From CAZIKB01 sp964539665 (lineage in GTDB: Bacteria > Zhuqueibacterota > Zhuqueibacteria > Oceanimicrobiales > Oceanimicrobiaceae), in contig CAZIKB010000001.1 in NCBI GenBank assembly GCA_964539665.1, positions 62,001-126,000 of the forward strand: a DNA stretch of 64,000 nt. The letters are read 5' to 3'. The notes beneath the pieces are model-generated. The model was not told the DNA's origin. It saw nothing but the letters and a program-made list of their open reading frames with translations, and did no database searches. This document shows positions 52,037 to 60,609 of the stretch, in pieces; the stretch's first letter is position 1; the number at the start of each line of letters is the position of its first letter. Both the position numbers and the translations under genes were made by a program.

Positions 52037-53006
52037 GCTTTATAGCCTCCTCTATACTACCTGAATCAGCGATCCCCCGTCCAGCGATATCATAGGCTGT
52101 ACCATGATCTGGCGAAGTGCGGATTATAGGTAAACCAGCGGTATAATTTACTGCTTTTCCGAACGATTGCATTTTTAACGGAATTAGTCCTTGATCGTGA
52201 TACATGGCTAAATATGCGTCAACATTATTTTCGTTTGTCCGAGCAAATAATGTATCAGCAGAAAATGGCCCCGCGGCATCTATGCCAATCTTTCTTGCTG
52301 CCTTTATTGCTGGTAAAATAATATCCAATTCTTCATTACCAAACATTCCCGCTTCACCAGCGTGCGGATTTAAAGCAGTAACAGCAATTTGGGGCTCAGG
52401 TATGTTAAATCTATTCTGCAAATCATTATTTAATATTCTCAACTTACTTAATATTTTTTCCTTATTCAATAAATATGATATAGATTTTATTGCACAATGA
52501 GTGGTAACCAATCCAACTCTAAAGTTTCCACTCAATAAAACCATTACCACGTCAGCAATTTTGGTTTTTACTGCAAAAAATTCCGTTTGTCCCGGAAAGT
52601 GATAGCCGGCTAAATTGAATGCCTGTTTTGAAATGGGCGCCGTTACAATTGCTTCAACCTTTCTTTCAAGCGCCAAATTTAAGGCATCCTTTAATGATTG
52701 ACCAGCTATCTTGCCGCCAGAGACAGTCACCTGTCCGGTGTCTGGTTTGAATTCCTGTTCCAATTCCATATCCAATACTGTTACGTTATGCCCGGGCCGA
52801 TCTATTTGAATAAAATCAGATATTCTTGTTAGATTTAAACTAATATTCAATTTTTGAAGCTGATCCATCAAAAAAGTAAGTGGTCCAATAATAACCGCCT
52901 GGCAAATTTCCTGGATTTCTTTTTTAGACAGGGCCTTTAAAATGATTTCAGGTCCTATGCCATTGGGATCGCCAATCGTGAAAGCAATTAGTGGTCTGTC
53001 GCTCAT
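52008..53006 (-). CDS. pdxA: 4-hydroxythreonine-4-phosphate dehydrogenase
   Basis: A 332-residue enzyme of pyridoxal-5-phosphate synthesis by the DXP-dependent route (NAD-dependent oxidation of 4-phosphohydroxy-L-threonine). It shows G-D-P-N-G-I-G-P-E near the start, V-T-A-P-I-S-K, G-Q-T-E-F, T-T-H-C-A (metal ligand), N-P-H-A-G-E-A-G-M-F-G, A-D-T-L-F and Y-H-D-Q-G-L-I-P-L-K (metal ligand), R-T-S-P-D-H-G-T-A-Y-D-I-A-G near the end. Length is normal. PdxA paralogues act in other pathways, but nothing here suggests one. Confidence 0.95.
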   Translation of the reverse strand: MSDRPLIAFTIGDPNGIGPEIILKALSKKEIQEICQAVIIGPLTFLMDQLQKLNISLNLTRISDFIQIDRPGHNVTVLDMELEQEFKPDTGQVTVSGGKIAGQSLKDALNLALERKVEAIVTAPISKQAFNLAGYHFPGQTEFFAVKTKIADVVMVLLSGNFRVGLVTTHCAIKSISYLLNKEKILSKLRILNNDLQNRFNIPEPQIAVTALNPHAGEAGMFGNEELDIILPAIKAARKIGIDAAGPFSADTLFARTNENNVDAYLAMYHDQGLIPLKMQSFGKAVNYTAGLPIIRTSPDHGTAYDIAGRGIADSGSIEEAIKLAVQLASNS

Positions 53007-53023
53007 ATTTTAAAGCCGTAAAA

Positions 53024-53860
53024 TTAGGATTTCTGCGCGATTAAATAAGTTCTTACACCTTCAGAAACAAAGCTGACAAATAAACTATTTAAACCTAAAG
53101 CTTTACACATTCTATAGACTAAAAGACTGCTTCGCTGGAGCAATTTTTCATTAAAATCATCCAGTGTTTCGTTTTTTAAAAAATACCTGTTAAAAACATG
53201 AATAATATAATAAAATATTACTGGAATCCGAGTTGAGTACTTTACTTCTTTTTCAAAAGTTCCCATTTCTATTACACGAAATCCAGCTTGTTCAGCCATG
53301 TCTTTTAATTCCTCCGGACGATAGGCAGTATGAAAGTACAAATTGCTTTCAACACCTTTCACTCCATATTTTTTCATTTCACCCACGCTTACCCAGTCAG
53401 GTCTCTTTATTTTATAGTTTGGCGTGGTAATCAATAAATTGCCCCCGGATTTTAAAACCCGATAACACTCGGTTATCACACTTTGAGAATTGGGAACATG
53501 CTCTATCAACTCTGAACATAAAATAGAATTTATTGAATTTGGTCGAAGAAATGAGAGATTTTGAGCGTCCCCTTTAAAAAATGAAGCGCCGGGATTTCGC
53601 GTTTTTGCTGTTTGAAGCACTGAAAAGGCAATATCAATGCCAATGGCTCTGCCATTTAAATAATTTGAAATATAATATCCTCTATTGCATCCTAAATCCA
53701 GAAGGCATCCTTTGGTGTCTGTTAAGTACTTTAGTACAAATTGTTTGCGAAGCAAACCTCGAAGTGTACCAAAAACCACTTTTTCTTCAGGATAAAGCTT
53801 GCCAACTGATTCGTAGAATACTCGATAGTCTATCAGTGTATTGGGGGGCGTTTTGTTCAA
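53024..53860 (-). CDS. SAM-dependent methyltransferase (UbiE/Methyltransf_11 type)
   Basis: A 278-residue protein with L-L-D-L-G-C-N-R-G-Y-Y (motif I, with N in place of the usual G-x-G glycine), A-I-G-I-D-I-A (motif II), and the Methyltransf_11 patterns S-I-L-C-S-E-L-I-E-H-V-P-N-S and E-C-Y-R-V-L-K-S-G-G-N-L-L-I-T-T-P-N. A C-terminal hydrophobic stretch may associate with membranes. This family acts on lipids, quinones or cell-surface sugars; substrate unknown. It is 17 nt upstream of pdxA, same strand. Confidence 0.85.
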   Translation of the reverse strand: MNKTPPNTLIDYRVFYESVGKLYPEEKVVFGTLRGLLRKQFVLKYLTDTKGCLLDLGCNRGYYISNYLNGRAIGIDIAFSVLQTAKTRNPGASFFKGDAQNLSFLRPNSINSILCSELIEHVPNSQSVITECYRVLKSGGNLLITTPNYKIKRPDWVSVGEMKKYGVKGVESNLYFHTAYRPEELKDMAEQAGFRVIEMGTFEKEVKYSTRIPVIFYYIIHVFNRYFLKNETLDDFNEKLLQRSSLLVYRMCKALGLNSLFVSFVSEGVRTYLIAQKS

Positions 53861-53953
53861 CTTATTATTTTTAAGAATAGCATATAAGTGAATCCCAAAT
53901 ATATGGCGAGCACAAATGAAAAGTCTGTGATCTGTAGTTAATTAATTTTGTTT

Positions 53954-53995
53954 AAAAAAACATACCTCACAAACAGCAATGTGTCTGTGAGGTAT
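53954..53995 (-). terminator. Intrinsic terminator of the TPR/BamE-like gene
   Basis: On the minus strand ATACCTCACA pairs with TGTGAGGTAT (plus-strand 53962-53971 and 53986-53995, a 10-bp stem with further pairing inside the loop) and is followed by a T-run (the A-run at 53954-53960). It lies about 50 nt past the stop of the gene at 54045. Confidence 0.85.
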
Positions 53996-54044
53996 AGTAT
54001 ATATGTATTGCTTAATCTATTATTGTAAAATAAATGTATGGTGA

Positions 54045-55490
54045 TCACTTAAACTGATAGAGCGCTGTAACCTCGCCATTATCGATATACAAGTTTATTT
54101 GATTGGGAACCTCTATTTTTCTCTTTACCTCAGAATCAGGCTGATATATCCATTCTTCAACAGTTTGGAACGCTTCTGATTCAATATTTTTGATTTGAGT
54201 TGGTTCTCCCAAAAGCGCTTTAACGTCTGCAACCAGCATTCCAACGTACACTTTATCATCCAGGGCGTACAATAATTCTTCAGCTTTGGCAAAAGCAAAA
54301 CCTGCCAAAGACATTTTTTCTATTCTCCCCGAAACGTTCCCTAATACTAACCAGAGATCCTGATCGTCTGAATTCATACTGGTGGCTAATTCAATATAGG
54401 GAAAGGACGCTCTAAAGTCGTTGACATGGGTTGTGTCTTCAGACTCTTCCTCGAGAGCATCGTATTTTTGCAGGCCCATTTTGAAATAGGTATAGCCAAG
54501 ATTAAAGTTCGCATCTTTAGATTCAGGTTGAATTGCATAAGATTTTTCAAATTGCACCAGTGCGTTTTCATAATCAATTGCATTAAAGAGCAAAGAACCA
54601 TAATTAGTAATTAATTGAAAATTTTCTGGATCCTCTGAGAGCGCATCCTGGAAAACAGTTTTGGCCTTTTCAATTTGCCCTGTTTCAGTGTAAGCCCGCG
54701 CCAGGTTGTCGGCTACTTCAGTATCACGAACGCCCTGTGACCAGAGATCTTCAAGAATTGGTAACGCTAAACTATCTTGTTTAACAATTGAATACGTTTG
54801 CGCAAGCATCACTTTAATATCAATATTCTCTGGTTTAAGTTCCACTGCTTTGACTAATGGTGCAACACTTTCTTCGTATTTACCCAAATTCCATAAGGCT
54901 GCGGCCATATTTTTATAAGCAAAAACACTATCCGGTAAAATAAGAGCAGATGCCTTAAAATTTTCAATCGCTATTTTATAATTACTATTTCTGGTTGAAT
55001 CATCTTCAGTGCTTATTGCTTCATTAAAGCTGTTGACACCGATAGTGAAAATGTTTTGCCAGATATGTCGTCTTATCATATCGCTGCCAAGTTGAGAAAA
55101 AATAACGGAGCCGGAATTTAAAATTGTGCCTTTGTCTCCGTTGATTTTTATTCCATCGTCCTTAAATTTGGGTTTTAATTCAACAGCTTTATCGAAGGCT
55201 TCTACCATCTTTTCATACTTCTGTTGGCGTGCGTAAACATATCCAAAAAGATACCAGGCATCTTCATTGTTTGGATCGCGTTCAGTAATTTCTTTCGTCA
55301 ATACTTCTATTGCTTTGTCTAATTGATTTTCACGAATATAAAGTTTAGCCCCTCTAACATTTGGGCCGCCGCCCGAAAAAACCTGAGAAACATCTATCAA
55401 TAACAGGCTTAATAAAGTAATCAGGAAAATCACATTTCCAGGTTTGTTTAAATAAAACGTCTGTTGTTTTGCAAGGGTAATGAATTTCAT
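54045..55490 (-). CDS. Secreted TPR protein with C-terminal BamE/SmpA-like segment
   Basis: A 481-residue protein from the ATG at 55490 (GGAGG just upstream; a longer frame from 55529 is not supported). Residues about 15-45 form a hydrophobic signal or anchor segment. TPR repeats follow (A-I-E-V-L-T-K-E-I-T-E-R-D-P-N-N, M-V-E-A-F-D-K-A-V-E-L-K-P, S-V-A-P-L-V-K-A-V-E-L-K-P, and A-L-V-Q-F-E-K-S-Y-A-I-Q-P). The last 70 residues (V-Y-V-G-M-L-V-A-D-V-K-A-L-L-G-E-P-T, then E-E-W-I-Y) resemble the SmpA/BamE fold of outer-membrane assembly lipoproteins. A periplasmic scaffold role is inferred. It is followed by a strong terminator, so it is a single transcription unit or the last gene of one. Confidence 0.8.
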   Translation of the reverse strand: MKFITLAKQQTFYLNKPGNVIFLITLLSLLLIDVSQVFSGGGPNVRGAKLYIRENQLDKAIEVLTKEITERDPNNEDAWYLFGYVYARQQKYEKMVEAFDKAVELKPKFKDDGIKINGDKGTILNSGSVIFSQLGSDMIRRHIWQNIFTIGVNSFNEAISTEDDSTRNSNYKIAIENFKASALILPDSVFAYKNMAAALWNLGKYEESVAPLVKAVELKPENIDIKVMLAQTYSIVKQDSLALPILEDLWSQGVRDTEVADNLARAYTETGQIEKAKTVFQDALSEDPENFQLITNYGSLLFNAIDYENALVQFEKSYAIQPESKDANFNLGYTYFKMGLQKYDALEEESEDTTHVNDFRASFPYIELATSMNSDDQDLWLVLGNVSGRIEKMSLAGFAFAKAEELLYALDDKVYVGMLVADVKALLGEPTQIKNIESEAFQTVEEWIYQPDSEVKRKIEVPNQINLYIDNGEVTALYQFK

Positions 55491-55668
55491 TTTTCCTCCT
55501 TCAAATCTAATAGCTTTTAATAAAAACAATTGAGTGAAAATAACAAAAATCTATATTGAAGTCAATAAAAATATATCTCTATTAATCTTTAATTCTAAAA
55601 CTGACCCATAAGTTCCTGATGTTATTTCCGAACCATTCTTGTGTTCGAGTTGCATCTGCATTAAAATT

Positions 55669-56682
55669 TCAGTTGTTGACAAAATGATCAAATCCTCTTT
55701 CAATTATCGATGACTGAATGTGATTTACCCGCTTTAAAACAATTCCCTTTGAATTGTTCCTGATAGTGCCGATTTTTGTACAGGAAAGATTAAACCTTTG
55801 ATTAAATACATTCTGAATCTCAGCAGTCATTTCCTGTGGAACAGTGAAAAGTAATTCAAAATCCTCACCTCCATTTAGAACATATTTAAAAGGATCGTTT
55901 TTAAAATATTCCGCGACAGGCTTTGTTTCTGGTGTTAGTGGGATTTGTCCCTCATGAATTATGGCGCCTACCTTGCTCCGTTTACAGATGTGATTTATTT
56001 CAGATGCCAGACCATCGCTAATGTCAATCATTGCATGAACAGGAAAGTTATCGACAAGAAATTTCGCCTCTTCAATGCGAGGCTTTGGGGTGAGATGTTT
56101 TTCAACTGATGCAACAAATTTGTCTTTTAACTGATTGTTTTGTGATTTTAAGATTTTTAATCCTGACTGGGAGCCGCCTAGTTTTCCTGTCACAAATATA
56201 CTGTCTCCTGTTTGAGCGCCTGATCGCAAAGTTAATTTATTCCTGTCAACCTGTCCGACGATTGTGAGAGAAATAAAAATTCTATCTGGTGATTTGGTTG
56301 TATCGCCGCCAATAATGGAGACTTGATATGAATCTGCCAAATCCTTCATGCCCTGATACATTTCAATCACCGAGTCTACCTGCAATTGCTCGGGCAAGCC
56401 AAGCGTTACAGTTGCGTAAACTGGCCACCCTGCCATGGCAGCCATATCACTTAAATTTGCAGCCATAGCACGCCAGCCTAATTGATAAAATGTAAAGTAG
56501 CTTAAATTAAAATGAATGCCTTCAATTAAAGCGTCTGAGGAGATCAGGGAAACCTGGTCTTTTGATAACTTAAAAGCGGCGGCGTCATCATCAATTCCCA
56601 CAATTAAATTTTCGGATGGCGAATTGACCAGACTTTTAATTTTATCAATCAGACCAAATTCGCCGATTTCTTTGAGGTTCAT
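55669..56682 (-). CDS. thiL: Thiamine-monophosphate kinase
   Basis: A 337-residue enzyme phosphorylating thiamine monophosphate to thiamine pyrophosphate. The AIR-synthase-like fold is visible: E-F-G-L-I-D-K-I, G-I-D-D-D-A-A-A (Mg/ATP site), R-A-M-A-A-N-L-S-D-M-A-A-M-A-G (with two catalytic aspartates), I-G-G-D-T-T-K-S, V-T-G-K-L-G-G-S, A-M-I-D-I-S-D-G-L-A-S-E and N-G-G-E-D-F-E-L-L. Length is typical. The YjbQ-family gene is 3 nt upstream on the same strand, a pairing that supports a thiamine role for that protein. Confidence 0.96.
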   Translation of the reverse strand: MNLKEIGEFGLIDKIKSLVNSPSENLIVGIDDDAAAFKLSKDQVSLISSDALIEGIHFNLSYFTFYQLGWRAMAANLSDMAAMAGWPVYATVTLGLPEQLQVDSVIEMYQGMKDLADSYQVSIIGGDTTKSPDRIFISLTIVGQVDRNKLTLRSGAQTGDSIFVTGKLGGSQSGLKILKSQNNQLKDKFVASVEKHLTPKPRIEEAKFLVDNFPVHAMIDISDGLASEINHICKRSKVGAIIHEGQIPLTPETKPVAEYFKNDPFKYVLNGGEDFELLFTVPQEMTAEIQNVFNQRFNLSCTKIGTIRNNSKGIVLKRVNHIQSSIIERGFDHFVNN

Positions 56683-56685
56683 GGT

Positions 56686-57078
56686 TTAGTTGACTTGCAC
56701 TAAAACCTGACGGGTTCTTGGCCCATCAAATTCACAGAAGAAGACGGCCTGCCAAGTACCCAATACTAACCTGCCTCGGCTAACAATTATAGAAACTGCG
56801 GAACCTACCAGGCTCGCTTTTATATGGGCCGCGGAATTGCCCTCCGCATGTAAATAGCCGTCGTTAAAAGGAACTATTTTGTTGAGTTCTTTGATCGTGT
56901 CATGTACGACGTCTGGATCCGCACCCTCGTTGATGGTAACGCCCGCTGTTGTGTGCGGGATAAACACAAGACACGAACCATCCTGGATTTGACTATCTTC
57001 TACAAGCTTTTGAATTTGAATGGTTATTTTCAGAAACTCAACTTGTTTGCTGGTTCTAATTGAGAATTCTTTGAGCAT
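56686..57078 (-). CDS. YjbQ/UPF0047-family secondary thiamine-phosphate synthase-like protein
   Basis: A 130-residue protein of the UPF0047/YjbQ family. Conserved motifs: F-I-P-H-T-T-A-G-V-T-I-N-E, H-A-E-G-N-S-A-A-H-I-K-A-S-L-V-G, R-L-V-L-G-T-W-Q-A-V-F-F-C-E-F-D-G-P-R-T-R. In E. coli YjbQ can substitute weakly for thiamine phosphate synthase, and the family may have another primary role. Direct linkage to thiL (3 nt) favours thiamine metabolism here. The histidines and the E-G-N motif suggest metal or phosphate binding. Confidence 0.93.
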   Translation of the reverse strand: MLKEFSIRTSKQVEFLKITIQIQKLVEDSQIQDGSCLVFIPHTTAGVTINEGADPDVVHDTIKELNKIVPFNDGYLHAEGNSAAHIKASLVGSAVSIIVSRGRLVLGTWQAVFFCEFDGPRTRQVLVQVN

Positions 57079-57122
57079 GATTTATCCTTGCATAAACGCC
57101 ATTTTTTAAATAGTCTGAATTA

Positions 57123-57279
57123 TTCACCGCAGTGGTCGCTGAGATCGCAGAGTTTAAATAATTTCAAATAATAATAGGAATTAGTAACTTGAAAATTTCC
57201 GTTAAACTTCTATTTAAAAATATGTTTTGAAATTTCATAAAACAGCTCTGTGACCTTTGCGTTCTCTGCAGTTTATGAA
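57123..57279. repeat. Degenerate inverted repeat of the TTCACCGCAGAG type
   Basis: TTCACCGCAGTGGTCG and its continuation to GCAGAG (57123-57152) is mirrored on the other strand by CTCTGTGACC ... CTGCAGTTTATGAA (57246-57279). Elements of this wording are widely dispersed in environmental bacteria. It fills most of the 220-nt gap upstream of yjbQ; no gene or riboswitch was recognised there. Confidence 0.4.
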
Positions 57280-57298
57280 GTAATCAGGATAGAATTGA

Positions 57299-58573
57299 CT
57301 AGGTCTTACGTTTCTTTTTTTTCGCCGCCGGAAACAAAATATTATTCAAAATCAATCGGTAACCCGGTGAATTCTTGTGCAGCGAAAGCTGCGTGGGAGG
57401 ATCATAAACAAAGTGCTGATAATCCTCCGGATCATGACCACCGAAAAAAGTAAAGGTGCCTCGCCCTAAATTTCCGTGAATATATTTCACTTCTTGCGTG
57501 CCTTCTAATTCGCCTAATATCGTCACAGCTTTTTTAATGAGGCTTCTTTTGTAACCAGTTGTCTGGCCCATGAAACCTTTTACTACTGAAACATGATTCT
57601 GGGTCAACATCGTCGGTACCGGATCATATTTAGCAGAAAATTCAAATAAAGTAAAATAATCCGCTTCTGCATTGCGAATCCGCGGCAGATGACTGGGTGG
57701 AATGTCGACATCCGAATGTTCATAAATCAACGGATTCATCACTGTTAAAAAATTCTCAAAAGCAAAGGTTTTCGAATAATCCAGTTTAGATTGACAATCT
57801 GGTTCTGCTGGATCGCCGTCAAATACTGCAGCCACAACATCTGTGTTTTCCGCCGCCAGAGAAATATCAATGGTATCAGTTGCGGAACACATGGCAAACA
57901 GGAATCCACCCTTCAGAACATATTCTTTAATCATCCGAGCGACAGCTTTTTTTTCTTCAGAAACTTTTGTAAATCCAGTCGATTTAGCCAGGTTTTCGTT
58001 TTTCATGACTTCCTCGATATACCAGGGTGCATTGCGGAAATTAGCGTAGAACTTTCCGTATTGGCCGGTAAAATCTTCGTGGTGTAAATGCAGCCAATCG
58101 TATTTTTCTAACTCGCCGCTTAAGACCTCTTCATCCCATAAAGTTTCATACGGAATTTCAGCATAAGTTAACGCCAGAGTTACAGCATCATCCCAAACCT
58201 GTTTGTTGGGTGGAGAATAGATGGCTACTTTGGGCGCCTTCTCCAGCAAGATCACATCCATGTTCCCTTTTTCCAATTCCGCATAAATTTGAGCAGCTTG
58301 AGTACCACCGATGTTAGAAAAAGCAACACCTCTTAATCGTAGCTGCTGTTCAATCGCCGGGTAGAAATCTATCAAAAAAGACCCGCTGCGGTAATTAAGC
58401 AGCCACTCCACATTTATATTCCGCTCCAGCGCCCAGAACGCTACACCATAAGCCTTCAAATGGTCGGTTTGTTTCAAATCCATATGGATAAGAATTTTTT
58501 GGGCAAAGCTTGACTGCGGAACAGCAATCAAACAGAAAAATGAAATAAATAAAAACGCAAATGATTTAGGCAT
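57299..58573 (-). CDS. Periplasmic FCB-type conserved protein, often labelled asparagine synthetase B
   Basis: A 424-residue protein with a signal peptide (L-F-I-S-F-F-C-L-I ... S-S-F-A-Q, about 1-24). The mature start K-I-L-I-H-M-D-L-K-Q-T-D-H-L-K-A-Y-G and L-N-Y-R-S-G-S-F are what I recall of a family widespread in Bacteroidota and relatives and frequently given the name asparagine synthetase B. It has none of the glutamine amidotransferase or ATP-pyrophosphatase motifs of real AsnB, and the signal peptide makes that function unlikely. Internal G-G-F-L-F-A-M-C-S-A-T-D and T-F-T-F-F-G-G-H-D-P-E-D segments suggest a class I amidotransferase-like (ThuA-like) fold; the cysteine in M-C-S-A-T could be a nucleophile. 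Function unknown. It is 13 nt downstream of the TPR gene. Confidence 0.8.
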   Translation of the reverse strand: MPKSFAFLFISFFCLIAVPQSSFAQKILIHMDLKQTDHLKAYGVAFWALERNINVEWLLNYRSGSFLIDFYPAIEQQLRLRGVAFSNIGGTQAAQIYAELEKGNMDVILLEKAPKVAIYSPPNKQVWDDAVTLALTYAEIPYETLWDEEVLSGELEKYDWLHLHHEDFTGQYGKFYANFRNAPWYIEEVMKNENLAKSTGFTKVSEEKKAVARMIKEYVLKGGFLFAMCSATDTIDISLAAENTDVVAAVFDGDPAEPDCQSKLDYSKTFAFENFLTVMNPLIYEHSDVDIPPSHLPRIRNAEADYFTLFEFSAKYDPVPTMLTQNHVSVVKGFMGQTTGYKRSLIKKAVTILGELEGTQEVKYIHGNLGRGTFTFFGGHDPEDYQHFVYDPPTQLSLHKNSPGYRLILNNILFPAAKKKKRKT

Positions 58574-58586
58574 AATTTTATAACTT

Positions 58587-60449
58587 TTAGTTATTCAACT
58601 GACGAGACTGTAAATTTCGCATCTTCTGGCGAACCTCTTCAAGGTATAAACATTGAGGATAATTAATCAATACCAGTTCATAGGCTGCATAAGCTTTTCG
58701 AAAATCTCCTAATCCACTTTCATAGATTTCACCAATGCGTTTTTGTGCCAAAGCGTTGAAAACACTTTTGGGTTGATTTTTTATCAGGTTTTGAAGATTG
58801 TCTATTGCAACCGTATAATTTCCCCCTTTGTTCTCTAAATCAGCTATATCTATTAAAGAGTCGTCCAGGATATTTGACCCGGGATACTTTGTTAATATCT
58901 CCTGTAAAAAGTTAATGGCTTCCTGATGTTTTCTTTGCAATTTGTATTTTTGGGCCTGAGCAAAATATTTCAATGCTTCTGATGATTTCTTTTTGTTTTC
59001 TTCTATGAGAATAATTAATTCAAGAGCGTCATTTACATAGCTTTGATCTACATTTTCTCTTGTATGTATATCAGCGGTAATTTTTTTAAGACCCTCCAGG
59101 GCTTTTTCAAATTCTGCATTCAGGAAATTAATGTGCGCGGTTTTATACAACGCCCGGTCTTTGGATTGCTGATTCGAATCATTCTTATTCAGAGGCATTT
59201 CATACCATTTAAGAGCAGTCTCCAAATTACCTTTTGCTGTAAAACAATCTCCAATTCTAAAATATGTATCACTATTTTTTTTACCTTTTGGAAATTTACT
59301 TAAAACTAAATTATAAGATTTCAACGCATTATCCAAATCAAAAAAATCTTCAAAATATATCTCGCCAATTTGAAATAATGCTTCTTCAGCCCAGGGATTT
59401 CTCGGCGCCAATGAAATCAAATTTTCATAGCCTTCTATTGCTTCGCCTGAAATTCCCTGCTTTTGTTTAGTTAGCGCCAGTCCATAAATCGACCGGAATT
59501 TAAATGGTGAGTCTTTATATTTAGAGATAATTAAGTCGAAGGCCTGCTGGGCATATAAATATTCGCCGGCCTTCAAAGCTTTTTCAGCAAAAAAATAGAC
59601 CTCTTTCCCGGAAGCCTGATTCTTTTCGTCCAAAGGATCAGTCATATTTTCAAGAGTTATAAACTCATTTAAAGAGTTGCCGTAATCTTCAATTCGTAAA
59701 TAAAGATCTGCTAATTGCTTTCGCACCAAATACTCATGCCTGGTCAACGGCAGGTTGGCCTTTAACACTTCAGCAACCTCCCGAGCCTGTTCAGATTCTT
59801 TAGTATAACTGGCGATTCGACTTTCAATGTAATTAAACTGATGTGGATTTCTTTCCAGGTATTTTAAATACTCAAGTGTGGCTTCTTTATAATTTAAGCG
59901 GATGACATAAATATTTGCCAGTTCGAAAACATATAAAAAATCATTTTTGAAAATTATTCTGGCGGATTTATAAACATCAATGGCCTCGTCGTACAAACGA
60001 TTATATATCATGGCGTTTGCCACGTATGGATAAACAGCTCTATTTTGTGGATAGTTCTTAAGCAATGAGTTCCATACAGCAAAAGCCTGATCTTGTGTGC
60101 CACTTTGATAATACACATTGCCTAAATCAGCATGAAATCTTGGATCGTTAGAATTGTTGCTTCTACTTTTAACAATTTCAATTATTTCATTAAACATTTT
60201 GAGTCGCAGCATATTCCGCTTAACACCTTCATAATATAAATTATTATTAGGAACAAGTTTGAACAGACTGGTGTAGATTTTAAGAGCGGATTCAAAATTT
60301 CCTCTTCTCTCCAAATCTTGTGCGACTCGAATTCGATTATTATTTTGATTTTTGAGCTGGGTAAATCCATTTTGTAAAAATAAAATTCCACAAAAAACAG
60401 GTATTACCCAAAACTTTATTATTATAATTTTGCTGGAATTTGAATTCAT
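58587..60449 (-). CDS. Secreted TPR-repeat protein
   Basis: A 620-residue protein from the ATG at 60449, where M-N-S-N-S-S-K leads into a hydrophobic signal sequence (I-I-I-I-K-F-W-V-I-P-V-F-C-G-I-L-F). A longer frame reaching 60587 runs through the palindromic repeat upstream and should be ignored. TPR or Sel1-like repeats fill the rest, including F-E-S-A-L-K-I-Y-T-S-L-F-K-L-V-P-N-N, A-I-E-G-Y-E-N-L-I-S-L-A-P and A-L-K-S-Y-N-L-V-L-S-K-F-P-K-G, with many YfiO/BamD-like F-P-x-G turns. Such proteins act as periplasmic scaffolds. It lies downstream of the DUF4175 gene and 13 nt upstream of the asnB-labelled gene, so the three are likely co-transcribed. Confidence 0.85.
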   Translation of the reverse strand: MNSNSSKIIIIKFWVIPVFCGILFLQNGFTQLKNQNNNRIRVAQDLERRGNFESALKIYTSLFKLVPNNNLYYEGVKRNMLRLKMFNEIIEIVKSRSNNSNDPRFHADLGNVYYQSGTQDQAFAVWNSLLKNYPQNRAVYPYVANAMIYNRLYDEAIDVYKSARIIFKNDFLYVFELANIYVIRLNYKEATLEYLKYLERNPHQFNYIESRIASYTKESEQAREVAEVLKANLPLTRHEYLVRKQLADLYLRIEDYGNSLNEFITLENMTDPLDEKNQASGKEVYFFAEKALKAGEYLYAQQAFDLIISKYKDSPFKFRSIYGLALTKQKQGISGEAIEGYENLISLAPRNPWAEEALFQIGEIYFEDFFDLDNALKSYNLVLSKFPKGKKNSDTYFRIGDCFTAKGNLETALKWYEMPLNKNDSNQQSKDRALYKTAHINFLNAEFEKALEGLKKITADIHTRENVDQSYVNDALELIILIEENKKKSSEALKYFAQAQKYKLQRKHQEAINFLQEILTKYPGSNILDDSLIDIADLENKGGNYTVAIDNLQNLIKNQPKSVFNALAQKRIGEIYESGLGDFRKAYAAYELVLINYPQCLYLEEVRQKMRNLQSRQLNN

Positions 60450-60500
60450 TTTAAAAACGCAACTTATTGAGTGTTTGAAAGAAAACTTTATCTTCTTTTT

Positions 60501-60582
60501 GTCATTGCGAAGCGTTTTTTGCCGAAGCAATCTCTTGCCTGACAATTGGGAGATTGCTTCGCTGAGAAGCGCTCGTAATGAC
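60501..60582. repeat. Palindromic intergenic repeat element
   Basis: Nested inverted repeats: outer GTCATTGCGA (60501-60510) with TCGTAATGAC (60573-60582), and an inner perfect 12-bp pair CGAAGCAATCTC (60523-60534) / GAGATTGCTTCG (60550-60561). This matches the well-known GTCATTGCGA...GAAGCAATCTC class of dispersed palindromes. It lies between the DUF4175 stop and the TPR start, where it could form a hairpin in the transcript. Confidence 0.8.
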
Positions 60583-60609
60583 AGCAAGAATTGTGTTTTC
60601 AGTCAAAGC

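Noticed and set aside
57079..57298. TPP riboswitch upstream of yjbQ-thiL
   Set aside because: A CTGAGAT motif is present but on the plus strand, while the genes are on the minus strand; the other TPP-aptamer segments are absent.
60450..60587. 46-residue N-terminal extension of the TPR protein at 58587
   Set aside because: It runs through the palindromic repeat and lacks a signal; the ATG at 60449 opens a proper signal peptide.
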